DNA of 64,000 nucleotides. Source: Angelakisella sp. Its GTDB lineage: Bacteria; Bacillota; Clostridia; Oscillospirales; Ruminococcaceae. The position numbers were made by a program, and so were the translations under genes. The DNA lies in NCBI GenBank assembly GCA_020024555.1, contig JAHHTQ010000001.1, positions 140,102 to 204,101 on the forward strand. The letters run 5' to 3'. Of this stretch, positions 9,469 through 18,345 are shown piece after piece (within the stretch, counting starts at the first letter, position 1; each line of letters opens with the position of its first letter). Below the pieces are notes generated by a model. The model saw only the letters and a list, made by a program, of their open reading frames with translations. It had not been told where the DNA came from and did not search any database.

Positions 9469-10431
9469 GTGAAATCAAAAATTTTAAAAGTTCTTATTTT
9501 ATCTGCGCTACTTGTTACTACAATGGCAGCGTGTGGAAATGAGACAGATAAAGAATCAAGCAAAACGGACAATACAAGCAGTTCAGTGACAGAGAGCGCT
9601 GATACAAACAAAACAGAAAATAATAAAACAGAAACTGAGGTTATGGGTATGACAAATTATTTTGATATTGAAGAACAAGAGGTAAAACTTGTGCAATTTG
9701 GCGATTATTCCAATTTGCCAAAAGCAACACTCCACACAACAATGGGAGATATAGAAATTGCATTTTTCCCTGAATATGCGCCTAAAACAGTAGAAAACTT
9801 CTTAACACACGCAAAAAACGGTTATTACGACGGACTCATTTTTCATAGAGTAATCAATGACTTTATGATACAGGGTGGCGACCCACAGGGAACAGGAATA
9901 GGCGGAGAAAGCATCTGGGGTGAACCATTCCAAGATGAATTGTCGCCACAACTATATAATTTCAGAGGCGCTATATCAATGGCAAACAGCGGTGTAGACA
10001 CAAATGGCAGTCAGTTCTTTATTGTTCAGTCAAAAGGTAATGAATTTGCAAATCTTCCTGATATGCTATACAGCAATAGAGTACAAAACAATATTGGACG
10101 CATACAGAAAAATGTAAATAAAATGGTTGCAGAAGGTAAGGACGAAAAAGAAATAGAGCAATATATCACAGAAGAAAACAAAAAAATAGAAGCTACAATA
10201 AATGCAGGCGTACCTGAATATTATGGTAAAATGCTCGAACCGGTTATCGCAAAATATAAAGAAGTAGGCGGAACACCGCATCTTGACAATAAGCACGCTG
10301 TTTTTGGCCAAGTAATAAACGGAATGGACGTAGTTGATAAAATTGCCGCCGTTGAGCAAAATCCACAGAACAATAAACCTGTGACAGATGTAGTTATTAA
10401 TTCTATAACAGTAGTAGGATACGATAAATAA
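9469..10431 (+). CDS. Lipoprotein peptidyl-prolyl cis-trans isomerase, cyclophilin type
   Basis: 320 residues from a GTG start with AGGGG 8 bases upstream. The signal peptide ends in a lipobox, with Cys22 as the lipidated residue (TMAAC), then a Ser/Thr/Asn-rich linker to about residue 60. The cyclophilin domain shows FHRV, FMIQGGD and SQFFIVQ, the catalytic and peptide-binding signatures. About 80 charged, helix-prone residues are inserted before the last domain strands (FGQVINGMDVVDKI). It likely assists folding of exported proteins on the outer face of the membrane. Confidence 0.92.
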   Translation: MKSKILKVLILSALLVTTMAACGNETDKESSKTDNTSSSVTESADTNKTENNKTETEVMGMTNYFDIEEQEVKLVQFGDYSNLPKATLHTTMGDIEIAFFPEYAPKTVENFLTHAKNGYYDGLIFHRVINDFMIQGGDPQGTGIGGESIWGEPFQDELSPQLYNFRGAISMANSGVDTNGSQFFIVQSKGNEFANLPDMLYSNRVQNNIGRIQKNVNKMVAEGKDEKEIEQYITEENKKIEATINAGVPEYYGKMLEPVIAKYKEVGGTPHLDNKHAVFGQVINGMDVVDKIAAVEQNPQNNKPVTDVVINSITVVGYDK

Positions 10432-10452
10432 TTTTTAAAATTCAGTTTATCC

Positions 10453-10481
10453 TTGACATTTTAGAGTATTTGATATATAAT
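10453..10481 (+). promoter_or_regulatory. Consensus sigma-A promoter of tyrS
   Basis: TTGACA (10453-10458), 17-bp spacer, TATAAT (10476-10481): a perfect consensus, driving the T-box leader and tyrS. Confidence 0.92.
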
Positions 10482-10487
10482 CGAGAA

Positions 10488-10762
10488 AATGCAATGAAAA
10501 GAACCAGTAAGTAAATAATTTCATCAAAAGAGAGCTTTTGTTTGGTGCGAAAAAGTGTTGAATTTTTACCGAATACATCTTGGAGCAGCTACTTGAACAA
10601 ATTATAGTATGTAATTTAAGTAAATCTAGTCGGGTGCAACCGTTATATTGCAGAAGTATTATTTGTACTTCATGAGGAAGATATGGTGACGTATCTTTAA
10701 ATACGAGGTGGTACCGTGATTTTTTCACCCTCTGTACTTTTACAGTGCAGGGGGTTTATTTT
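10488..10762 (+). promoter_or_regulatory. T-box leader (tyrosine specific) controlling tyrS
   Basis: The leader holds the T-box core AGGTGGTACCGTG (10706-10718), which pairs with the uncharged tRNA acceptor end in the antiterminator. An intrinsic terminator follows: arms 10727-10738 and 10744-10755 with G-U pairs, then a T-run. Stem I shows an AGTA motif (CCAGTAAG near 10505) and, on its 3' side, GAA-TAC, making TAC at 10574-10576 the likely tyrosine specifier. Low charged tRNA-Tyr would favour readthrough into tyrS. Confidence 0.92.
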
Positions 10763-10825
10763 TTGCGTAACTTTCTTCATTGTAAAGACGAAATAATATA
10801 GAATTTATAAAAGGAGAAAAGAAAG

Positions 10826-12046
10826 ATGAACAACATTTTTGAAGAATTGCAAAGACGTGGCTTTATTGCCCAAATGACACACGAAGAAAAAATTAAAAAC
10901 AAACTAAACCATGAAAAAACAGTATTCTATATTGGCTTTGATGCAACAGCGGACAGCTTGCACGTAGGACATTTCTTGCAACTGGTTGTAATTAACCATA
11001 TGATAAAAGCCGGACACACACCTATTTTGCTATTGGGTACAGGCACAACAATGGTAGGCGATCCAACAGGTAAAACAGATATGCGTAAAATGTTGACACC
11101 GGAAGAAATAAATTACAATGCGGATAGATTTTTGGAGCAGATGGGAAGACTTGTTCCACTTGATAAATGTATAGTTGCGCGCAATGGTGATTGGCTGATG
11201 AATATGAACTATATTGAACTTTTGCGTGATGTCGGTGTACACTTTACGGTAAACCGTATGCTTACAGCCGAGTGTTTTAAATCCCGTTATGAAAGAGGAC
11301 TTTCATTTATAGAATTTAACTATATGATAATGCAAAGTTACGATTTTCTAAAACTGTTCACAGAGTATAACTGTACTTTGGAGCTTGGCGGAGATGACCA
11401 ATGGTCAAACATTATCGGTGGTGTGGAACTCGTCAGACGTGTTAAAGGTGAAGAAGTTTGCGGTATGACATTTAAACTTCTTACAACAAAAGAAGGTAAG
11501 AAAATGGGTAAAACAGAGGGTGGAGCTGTTTGGCTTGATGCAAACAAATACTCACCGTACAATTTCTTCCAATATTGGAGAAATGTATCTGATGATGATG
11601 TTATCAACTGTCTAAAACTATTGACGTTTTTACCTATTGAAGAAATAGAAGCTATGGAAAAATGGCAGGGCAGTGAACTAAACAAAGCAAAAGAAATACT
11701 TGCTTACGAGGTTACAAAATTTGTACATGGGGAAGAAGAAGCAGATAAAGCAATGGCAAGCGCGAAAGCTGTATTTGCAGATGGTTCGCATGATGAAAAT
11801 ATGCCAACGACAGAACTTACAGACGCAGACTTCACAGAAGATAAAATAGGTCTGTTGGATTTGCTTGTAAAAACAAAATTGTTACCGTCAAAAGGTGAGG
11901 CAAGAAGACTTGTTCAACAAGGCGGAGTTACTCTTAATGATGAAAAGGTGACAGAACCTACAATGTTTGTTGATAGGGATACGGTTAAAAATACTTTGAT
12001 AATTAAAAAAGGTAAAAAAGTATTCCATAAAGTTGTATTGATATAA
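10826..12046 (+). CDS. tyrS: Tyrosyl-tRNA synthetase
   Basis: 406 residues; ribosome binding site AAAGGAG. Class I synthetase: the HIGH-type motif is HVGH (46-49) and the KMSKS-type motif KMGKT (226-230). The tyrosine-binding segment appears as GFDATADSLH and GGDDQWSNI. An S4-type RNA-binding domain occupies the C-terminus (about 340-400). It charges tRNA-Tyr with tyrosine using ATP in the cytoplasm. The Tyr-specific T-box directly upstream supports the identity. Confidence 0.97.
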   Translation: MNNIFEELQRRGFIAQMTHEEKIKNKLNHEKTVFYIGFDATADSLHVGHFLQLVVINHMIKAGHTPILLLGTGTTMVGDPTGKTDMRKMLTPEEINYNADRFLEQMGRLVPLDKCIVARNGDWLMNMNYIELLRDVGVHFTVNRMLTAECFKSRYERGLSFIEFNYMIMQSYDFLKLFTEYNCTLELGGDDQWSNIIGGVELVRRVKGEEVCGMTFKLLTTKEGKKMGKTEGGAVWLDANKYSPYNFFQYWRNVSDDDVINCLKLLTFLPIEEIEAMEKWQGSELNKAKEILAYEVTKFVHGEEEADKAMASAKAVFADGSHDENMPTTELTDADFTEDKIGLLDLLVKTKLLPSKGEARRLVQQGGVTLNDEKVTEPTMFVDRDTVKNTLIIKKGKKVFHKVVLI

Positions 12047-12128
12047 CAATAAAAAGTAGATATATTTTACGTAGTGTAAAAAGTTTTTTGTTTTTTTGTC
12101 GAATATATATGAAAACTATGTTTATTGT

Positions 12129-12157
12129 TTGACAATATAAAATTTTTAGTGTATACT
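12129..12157 (+). promoter_or_regulatory. Orphan sigma-A promoter
   Basis: TTGACA (12129-12134), 17-bp spacer, TATACT (12152-12157). No plus-strand gene of any length follows before an intrinsic terminator, so it appears to drive a short RNA. Confidence 0.75.
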
Positions 12158-12163
12158 TTTTAA

Positions 12164-12276
12164 TACTACGATAAAGGTATTAATGTCAGTGCAAAATTAA
12201 ATTTAATTTACATTATTGCAATAAACCAACTGACATTATTATACTGGGATTGAACTTTTTTGTTCAGTCCCTTTTA
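12164..12276 (+). ncRNA. Candidate small RNA, about 110 nt
   Basis: Starts about 7 bases after an excellent -10 box. It can fold into a long hairpin (arms 12181-12190 and 12229-12238, TAATGTCAGT / ACTGACATTA, with an inner TGCAA/TTGCA pairing). A terminator hairpin follows (12246-12255 / 12262-12271, GGGATTGAAC / GTTCAGTCCC) ending in TTTT. The only reading frame is a 5-codon one at 12183 after AAAGG. It matches no RNA family I know; it is not 6S or SRP RNA by its visible sequence. Confidence 0.55.
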
Positions 12277-12292
12277 CATTTTATATACTAAT

Positions 12293-12335
12293 AAAAAAAA
12301 CGCCGAATTGTTGTAATAAACATTGGCGTTTTTTG
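12293..12335. terminator. Terminator at the end of tsaD
   Basis: AAAAAAAACGCC / GGCGTTTTTT inverted repeat with an imperfect inner stem. A and T runs on both flanks allow it to work in either direction; it mainly closes the minus-strand polA-tsaD operon. Confidence 0.8.
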
Positions 12336-12347
12336 TTGTACTGTATT

Positions 12348-13358
12348 TTAAAAATGGGCATCTATTTCCATATATGGCTTTCCGTTTAAAGCCATATTCG
12401 CAAAATTTCCTTCCAAATACTCATAGTACCCTTGTGAACCTATCATAGCGGCATTGTCACCACAAAGTTTAAGGTCAGGCATATATAATTTGATATTGTT
12501 CTTTTGACATTCTTGTGTGGCTTTACGACGTAGCCAACTGTTTGCCGATACACCGCCCGCTATCGCAAGTGAAGTGTAGTTTAAATCTTTAATAGCTTTT
12601 TCTGTTCTGTCCCATAATATATCTGCAACTTTGCTGCAAAAAGATGCGGCCATATCTTCGCGTACGATAGCAATACCTTTTTGTTCGGCATTGTGTACGG
12701 TATTTATTACAGCAGTTTTTAATCCGGAAAAACTGAAATCATACTTTCCTTCCGTATGTGGTGTAGGTAGGGGATAGGTGTTTGGGTTTCCTGTCTGCGA
12801 TAATTTATCGAGTAGTACTCCGCCGGGATATGTAAGACCGACAGAGCGAGCCGCTTTGTCAAAAGCCTCGCCTGCGGCGTCGTCACGTGTTCTGCCTACT
12901 ACCCTGAAACGTGTATAGTCCAAAACTTCTACAATGTGACTGTGTCCGCCCGAAACAACCAAACAAAGAAACGGTGGTTTCAATTCAGCATTTGTTATAT
13001 AGTTCGACGCTATATGTCCACGAATATGATGAACCGGAATAAGTGGTTTTTCAAGTGACATCGCAAGACCTTTGGCAAAATTTACACCAACAAGAACAGC
13101 GCCTATTAAGCCAGGTGCTGCGGTTACAGCAATAGCATCAATTTCATTTGACTGCATATTGGCATCTAGAAAAGCTTGTTCTACAACAGAAGTAATATTT
13201 TCGATATGTCTGCGAGAGGCGATTTCCGGAACAACACCACCGTATTTTTTATGTTCTTCAATTTGTGTGTTGACAACAGATGATATAATTTTACGGCCAT
13301 CTTCTACAATAGCCGCCGCTGTTTCATCACAAGAAGTTTCAATAGCTAAGATTTTCAT
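12348..13358 (-). CDS. tsaD: tRNA N6-threonylcarbamoyladenosine transferase TsaD
   Basis: 336 residues, normal for the family. N-terminal AIETSCDETA, then the metal-binding HHIRGH (His111 and His115), and the ASKH-fold signatures VSGGHSHI and AIAGGVSANSWLR. TsaD transfers the threonylcarbamoyl group to A37 of tRNAs that read ANN codons, working with TsaB and TsaE. It is the last gene of polA-rimI-HAD-tsaD. Its ribosome binding site (GGGAG) lies in the end of the upstream HAD gene, only 4 bases separating the two. Confidence 0.97.
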   Translation of the reverse strand: MKILAIETSCDETAAAIVEDGRKIISSVVNTQIEEHKKYGGVVPEIASRRHIENITSVVEQAFLDANMQSNEIDAIAVTAAPGLIGAVLVGVNFAKGLAMSLEKPLIPVHHIRGHIASNYITNAELKPPFLCLVVSGGHSHIVEVLDYTRFRVVGRTRDDAAGEAFDKAARSVGLTYPGGVLLDKLSQTGNPNTYPLPTPHTEGKYDFSFSGLKTAVINTVHNAEQKGIAIVREDMAASFCSKVADILWDRTEKAIKDLNYTSLAIAGGVSANSWLRRKATQECQKNNIKLYMPDLKLCGDNAAMIGSQGYYEYLEGNFANMALNGKPYMEIDAHF

Positions 13359-13362
13359 TAAA

Positions 13363-14031
13363 TCATTCTCCCATATTTAGTTCTTTAATTTTGTCAATAA
13401 CGTCTAACAAAGACTCAGCATTTAAATCTACTTTTTCATTTAGTTCTTCATTAATTTTAAGCAAATCTTCTATAAATACAGTATAAACACCTGCGCTCAA
13501 ACAAGAGCGAATACCGTTTAATGAGTCCTCAATGCCTATACAATCCTTTGGTTCAAGTCCCAATGAATTTGCAGCCAAAATAAATATATCAGGTGCAGGT
13601 TTTCCGTTTTGCACCATATCTCCGGTAATTATTTCATCAAAGTAATCAAGTATTTTGCCGTGTTTTAATGTATGTTCGGCATTTTTTCTGACAGTAGATG
13701 TGGCAACTGCTGTTTTGATGTTGTTTTCTTTAAGATAATTGAGCAGTTCCAAAGCGCCTTTTTTTAATTTAACACCTTCATTTTCTTTTATTAAAGTATA
13801 ATTATTCAGTACGCTGTCATAAAATCTATCGTAATCTATTTCATCTTTGTAAATATCCAAAACTATTTTTTTGAAATTTTGTGTAGATACGCCACGTACT
13901 CTGTTTAATACATCGTCTCTGCACTCCAAATTTTGTTCTTGAAACGCAAGAGCTATGCTTCTGCTGAATACTGTCTCGGTATCTGTAAGAGTACCGTCCA
14001 TATCAAATAAAACACCTTTAATTTTGTACAT
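13363..14031 (-). CDS. HAD-family phosphatase, beta-phosphoglucomutase-like
   Basis: 222 residues. Motif I is FDMDGT (Asp10 nucleophile, Asp12 acid/base), motif II VATST, motif III the Lys in NGKPAP, and motif IV GIEDSLNG. The cap domain sits between residues about 17 and 80, as in subfamily IA enzymes acting on sugar phosphates or similar small phosphates. The substrate cannot be read from sequence. It is embedded between rimI and tsaD, where tsaB is common in other Firmicutes. Confidence 0.85.
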   Translation of the reverse strand: MYKIKGVLFDMDGTLTDTETVFSRSIALAFQEQNLECRDDVLNRVRGVSTQNFKKIVLDIYKDEIDYDRFYDSVLNNYTLIKENEGVKLKKGALELLNYLKENNIKTAVATSTVRKNAEHTLKHGKILDYFDEIITGDMVQNGKPAPDIFILAANSLGLEPKDCIGIEDSLNGIRSCLSAGVYTVFIEDLLKINEELNEKVDLNAESLLDVIDKIKELNMGE

Positions 14032-14061
14032 ACTATTTTTCCTTTTCTTCCATAAAATTTA

Positions 14062-14505
14062 TTATTTAAAATATTTTGTCATTATTATAGCGTTTTCGGT
14101 AGGAAAACTATAAAAATTTTTTCTTAATCCGACATTTCTAAAATCATATAAATTATATAAATTTATTGCATTTGTATTACTTTCACGAACTTCCAAAGAA
14201 ATAAAAGAAAGTTCTTTGTTTTCAGATATAAAAATAAGTTCATTAATTAACGCTTTGGCAATACCTATTCTGCGATAATGGGGAAGTACGGCAATGTTTG
14301 TAATATACCCCTCATCAAGAACTGTCTGCAATCCAACATATCCCAAAACAGTATTATTTTCAAGGTATACAAGCAATGTAGATGTGTTCTTTTTAATTTC
14401 ATCTGTAAGCGATTTTTCGCTCCATGGTTCACTAAAACAAGTTTTTTCTATTTCTGCCAATTGTTTAATATATTCTGTGTCTGTGGCTTTTAGTGTATAT
14501 ATCAT
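14062..14505 (-). CDS. rimI: Ribosomal protein S18 alanine N-acetyltransferase-like GNAT
   Basis: 147 residues, a single GNAT domain. The acetyl-CoA pyrophosphate loop is RRIGIAKAL (about 90-98), preceded by ITNIAVLPHYR and followed by LEVRESNTNAINLY, the typical RimI run. Starts 4 bases before the end of polA. RimI acetylates the N-terminal Ala of ribosomal protein S18 in E. coli, and often sits beside tsaD. The gene context supports the name, but substrate specificity of single GNATs is hard to fix by sequence. Confidence 0.85.
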   Translation of the reverse strand: MIYTLKATDTEYIKQLAEIEKTCFSEPWSEKSLTDEIKKNTSTLLVYLENNTVLGYVGLQTVLDEGYITNIAVLPHYRRIGIAKALINELIFISENKELSFISLEVRESNTNAINLYNLYDFRNVGLRKNFYSFPTENAIIMTKYFK

Positions 14506-14509
14506 TTAT

Positions 14510-17068
14510 TTAATGCGCCTTTCCCCAGTTTTCACCAACATTTATATCCGCAATCATCGGCACGGAGAATTTAACAGCATTTTCCATAGCGTTTTTAACA
14601 ATAGATTTTACCTGTTCAACATCTTTTTCTTTTGCTTCGATTATAAGTTCGTCATGAACCTGTAAAATTAATCTTGCGTCAAGACCGACATTTTTAAGTT
14701 CTCTGTAAACATTAATCATTGCAATTTTGATTATATCGGCAGCAGTTCCCTGAATAGGCATATTTTTCGCCACTCGTTCGCCAAAACTACGTAAATTGTG
14801 ATTACTGCTCTTTAATTCCGGTAGATATCTGCGTCTTCCGAAATATGTTGTAACGTATCCATTTTCTTTTGCTGTCATCACGGTATTATCAAGATAGTTT
14901 TTTACGCCCTCATAAGTTTTCAGATAATTTTTAATATAGCCGTCAGCTTCGCTAACAGTTACACCGATATCTTTTGACAGTGAAAATGCGCTTATACCGT
15001 ATACTATACCGAAGTTTACAGCTTTTGCCCTACTACGCATTTGCGGCGTAATAAAGAGCGGAGGTAAATCAAAAACCTGTGACGCTGTATTTGTGTGTAT
15101 ATCCTCTCCGCTTAGGAAAGCGTCTGTCATATTTTTGTCATTTGCCAGAGAGGCAAGCACACGAAGTTCAATTTGAGAATAGTCCGCATCAATAAGTGTG
15201 TAATTATCATTTGCGACAAAGAATGTTCTCATTTTTGCCCCAGCCTCTGACCTTATCGGTATGTTTTGCAGATTTGGTTCAGTGGAGCTTATTCTGCCTG
15301 TACGTGTTTCGGTTTGATTAAACGAAGTGTGGATAATATCATTATCATCTGCTACTTTCAGTAGTCCGTCAACATACGTTGTTTTAAGTTTGTTGTATTT
15401 ACGATATTCCAGTATTTTTGGAATAATCGCATGATGCGGAATAAGTTCTTCCAAGATTTCCGCATTTGTGGAATATCCTGTCTTTGTCTTTTTCGCGCCG
15501 GGAAGCTGCAGTTCGTCAAATAACACAACAGACATTTGTTTCGGCGAGTTAATGTTAAATTCGTGTCCTGCCAGTTCATATATTTCTTCTTCTAAATTTT
15601 TAATTATAATATTAATTTCGTCACCGTAATTTTTTAACGCAATGGTATCAATCTTAAATCCATAAATTTCCATAGATGCCAAAACCTCTGCAAGAGGAAG
15701 CTCTATATTATAATATAAATTATCCTGCTTATTATTTGCTATGGATTTCTTTAAAAACTGATACAAATTCATCATTGAACAAGCATTATTTACTATAATA
15801 CCGTCTTCGGTGATACTATTATAATTTATTCCATATTCTCCGCAAAGTTTTGGTACGGTATATTCAACTGAATCGGGACTTAGGATATATCCTGCAAGGG
15901 AAATATCGAAAGCAATATTTTGCGGTTCAATATTATTTTTTATGCAGTATCTGTAAATAGGTTTTGTTTCTGTACAAATTTTATCAATTTTACTTTCAAA
16001 CAGCGAATTTATATCATTACTGTCTGTTAAAATCATATATAATCCATTGTCATTTGAAACGGCAATATTTATTATATCATCATTTTTACAAATCAATGAG
16101 ACAAAGAGACATTTACTGTTTTCCAGTATTTTATTGAATTTTTCTGCGGGTTTAAATTCAATTTTTACTTCTTCTTGTATTTCTGCTGTTTCAATAGGCA
16201 AATTATCGGGAATATTAAGTCCATAGCGTTTAATAAGCGAATGAAGTTCTAGTTTTGAAAATATTTGATATAATTTGTCATTGTCAAGCGGTTTGTTTTG
16301 TGTTATTGTATCAAAATCATTTAACGGAACATTGCAATCAATAGTACCGAGTTTGTGGCTAAGTTCAGCCATTTCCTTTCCTTCAATAAGTTTTTTGCGT
16401 ATTGAAGGCGTGGTTTCAACATTATCTATGTTACTGTAAATTTGATTAATACTACCATATTTTTTTATTAATGAAAAAGCAGTTTTTTCTCCGATTCCTT
16501 TTACACCCGGAATATTATCAGATGAGTCTCCCATAAGCGCTTTTGTTTCTATAAGCTGTAAAGGGGAAATATCATATTTTTGCATAACGGTTTCCGGTGT
16601 CATTTCCAAATAGTCGGTGTTGGTAGCAAGCATTACAGTAGTATGCTCATTTACAAGTTGCAGAGAGTCCCTGTCACCTGTTATCAAAAATGTATCACCG
16701 TTATTTTTTGCGCACATCTGTGACAATGTGCCTAAAATATCATCAGCTTCGTAGCCCTCCATAGTCACTATCGGGTATCCCATTAATGTGATAATTTCTT
16801 TTATATACGGTAATTGTGAGGCAAGTTCCTCAGGCATACCTTTTCGTTGCGCTTTATATTCAGTATACATTTTATGCCTAAACGTAGGGTGTTTTAAATC
16901 AAATGCAAATACTGTTCTGTCCGGCTTAATATCGTCTGTCAATTTTTTTATAATATTAAAAAAACCATATATTGCATTTGTATACTGTCCATTTTTTGTA
17001 GTTAATATCTTAATTCCGTAAAAGGCTCGGTTTAATATACTGTTAGAATCTACAACACAGAGTTTCAT
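14510..17068 (-). CDS. polA: DNA polymerase I
   Basis: 852 residues. Order: 5'-3' exonuclease/flap domain (1 to about 290, with the YEADDILGT acidic cluster), a vestigial 3'-5' exonuclease domain (about 310-450), and the polymerase domain. Motif A is DADYSQIELR (Asp627, Asp629), motif B RSRAKAVNFGIVYG, and motif C QVHDE (Asp806). The exonuclease domain lacks the DxE metal ligands, reading FVSLICKND, so proofreading is probably lost, as in Bacillus-type Pol I. It fills Okazaki gaps and repairs DNA. The start has AGAGGT 5 bases upstream. Confidence 0.97.
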   Translation of the reverse strand: MKLCVVDSNSILNRAFYGIKILTTKNGQYTNAIYGFFNIIKKLTDDIKPDRTVFAFDLKHPTFRHKMYTEYKAQRKGMPEELASQLPYIKEIITLMGYPIVTMEGYEADDILGTLSQMCAKNNGDTFLITGDRDSLQLVNEHTTVMLATNTDYLEMTPETVMQKYDISPLQLIETKALMGDSSDNIPGVKGIGEKTAFSLIKKYGSINQIYSNIDNVETTPSIRKKLIEGKEMAELSHKLGTIDCNVPLNDFDTITQNKPLDNDKLYQIFSKLELHSLIKRYGLNIPDNLPIETAEIQEEVKIEFKPAEKFNKILENSKCLFVSLICKNDDIINIAVSNDNGLYMILTDSNDINSLFESKIDKICTETKPIYRYCIKNNIEPQNIAFDISLAGYILSPDSVEYTVPKLCGEYGINYNSITEDGIIVNNACSMMNLYQFLKKSIANNKQDNLYYNIELPLAEVLASMEIYGFKIDTIALKNYGDEINIIIKNLEEEIYELAGHEFNINSPKQMSVVLFDELQLPGAKKTKTGYSTNAEILEELIPHHAIIPKILEYRKYNKLKTTYVDGLLKVADDNDIIHTSFNQTETRTGRISSTEPNLQNIPIRSEAGAKMRTFFVANDNYTLIDADYSQIELRVLASLANDKNMTDAFLSGEDIHTNTASQVFDLPPLFITPQMRSRAKAVNFGIVYGISAFSLSKDIGVTVSEADGYIKNYLKTYEGVKNYLDNTVMTAKENGYVTTYFGRRRYLPELKSSNHNLRSFGERVAKNMPIQGTAADIIKIAMINVYRELKNVGLDARLILQVHDELIIEAKEKDVEQVKSIVKNAMENAVKFSVPMIADINVGENWGKAH

Positions 17069-17103
17069 TTTTACCTCTTTACCTCCGAAAAATTATTTAA
17101 GTT

Positions 17104-17115
17104 TATATTATAGCA
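17104..17115 (-). promoter_or_regulatory. Extended -10 promoter of the polA operon
   Basis: Minus strand TGCTATAAT, with the -10 box at 17107-17112. No good -35 box is visible; the extended TG motif may compensate. Confidence 0.5.
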
Positions 17116-17285
17116 TATTTTATGATATAAAGATAGTGTAGATATTATTGTATCATAAAACTTGTGCTTTGTCATTTTTTGTTGTATAATTTTTATTATA
17201 GTGCAAAATTTAAGCGTTATACATAAATTGATTATTTCAAATAATATGTTAAATGTATAAAGTGCTGATATGAAAAAATAAGGAA

Positions 17286-18260
17286 GTGTTATATATAAAA
17301 ATTGGTAATGTAGAAATTAAAAAGACAGCCGCACTTGCCCCTATGGCCGGAACTGCCGACAGAGCATTCAGAACAATCTGTGAAGAATACGGCGTTGCGT
17401 ACACAGTAGGGGAGATGGTAAGCGCAAAAGGGCTGATACAAGGCAGTTTGAAGTCCGGTAAGCTAATGGAGAGAGACTTTGCAAATGTTCCTTTTGCGGT
17501 ACAGCTTTTTGGAGCAGATCCATACGATATGGAAAAAGCGGTGGATTATTGTATGGAGTATAAACCCGATATAATAGATATAAATATGGGGTGTCCCGCA
17601 CCAAAAATAGCAGGAAACGGCGGAGGAAGCGCTTTAATGAAAGATATCAAGCTTTCTGAAAAAATTATAAAAGCAGTAAAAAGAGCTTCTCCTGTTCCTC
17701 TAACAGTAAAAATACGCAAAGGTTGGGACGAAAACAGTGTTAATGCTGTCGAGTTTGCCAAAATGTGCGAAAGCGCCGGGGCTGACGCTATAACTATTCA
17801 TGGCAGAACACGCAAGCAGATGTATGCGCCACCTGTTGACTGGGATATTATCAAAGAAGTTAAGAATACAGTAAAAATACCAATAATAGGTAACGGCGAT
17901 GTGGTAACGCCGGAAGATGCAAAAAGAATGTATGAGCATACAAACTGTGATTTAGTTATGATAGGTAGGGGAGCGCTTGGTAGACCGTGGATTTTCTCTC
18001 AGATAGAGCAGTATTTGGCAACCGGTGAATATGATGAAGAACCACGGATAAAAAAACAAATGGAAATAATGAGAAAACAAATTGAGTTAATGGTGCAAAA
18101 TAAGGGAGAAAAAGTCGCATTCAGCGAAGCGCGTAAACACTGCGCATGGTATATCAAAGGTGTAAAAGGCGCTGCAAAATTAAGAGCGTTGTGCGGAAGT
18201 ATCAATTCGTTTAATGACATTGACAAATTAGTGGAAAAAATCATCGAACTTGGTGAGTAA
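17286..18260 (+). CDS. dusB: tRNA-dihydrouridine synthase
   Basis: 324 residues. The FMN-barrel begins with LAPMAGTADRAFR; the catalytic Cys103 lies in NMGCPAPK; KIRKGWD, TIHGRTRKQMY, GNGDV and GRGALGRPW follow in family order. DusB reduces uridine to dihydrouridine in the tRNA D-loop with NADPH. The start is uncertain: the GTG at 17286 is the only classical codon near the expected N-terminus, but AAGGA lies unusually close to it. Divergent from polA. Confidence 0.93.
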   Translation: MLYIKIGNVEIKKTAALAPMAGTADRAFRTICEEYGVAYTVGEMVSAKGLIQGSLKSGKLMERDFANVPFAVQLFGADPYDMEKAVDYCMEYKPDIIDINMGCPAPKIAGNGGGSALMKDIKLSEKIIKAVKRASPVPLTVKIRKGWDENSVNAVEFAKMCESAGADAITIHGRTRKQMYAPPVDWDIIKEVKNTVKIPIIGNGDVVTPEDAKRMYEHTNCDLVMIGRGALGRPWIFSQIEQYLATGEYDEEPRIKKQMEIMRKQIELMVQNKGEKVAFSEARKHCAWYIKGVKGAAKLRALCGSINSFNDIDKLVEKIIELGE

Positions 18261-18345
18261 TGTGATATTGTTACATAAAAAAGCAAAATTTTGTATTATA
18301 ATTTATATTATAAACTATAAAAATTTATTTATGGAGGTAAAAGAT

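Noticed and set aside
12164..12276. 6S or SRP RNA
   Set aside because: Too short for 6S and lacks the SRP core sequence.
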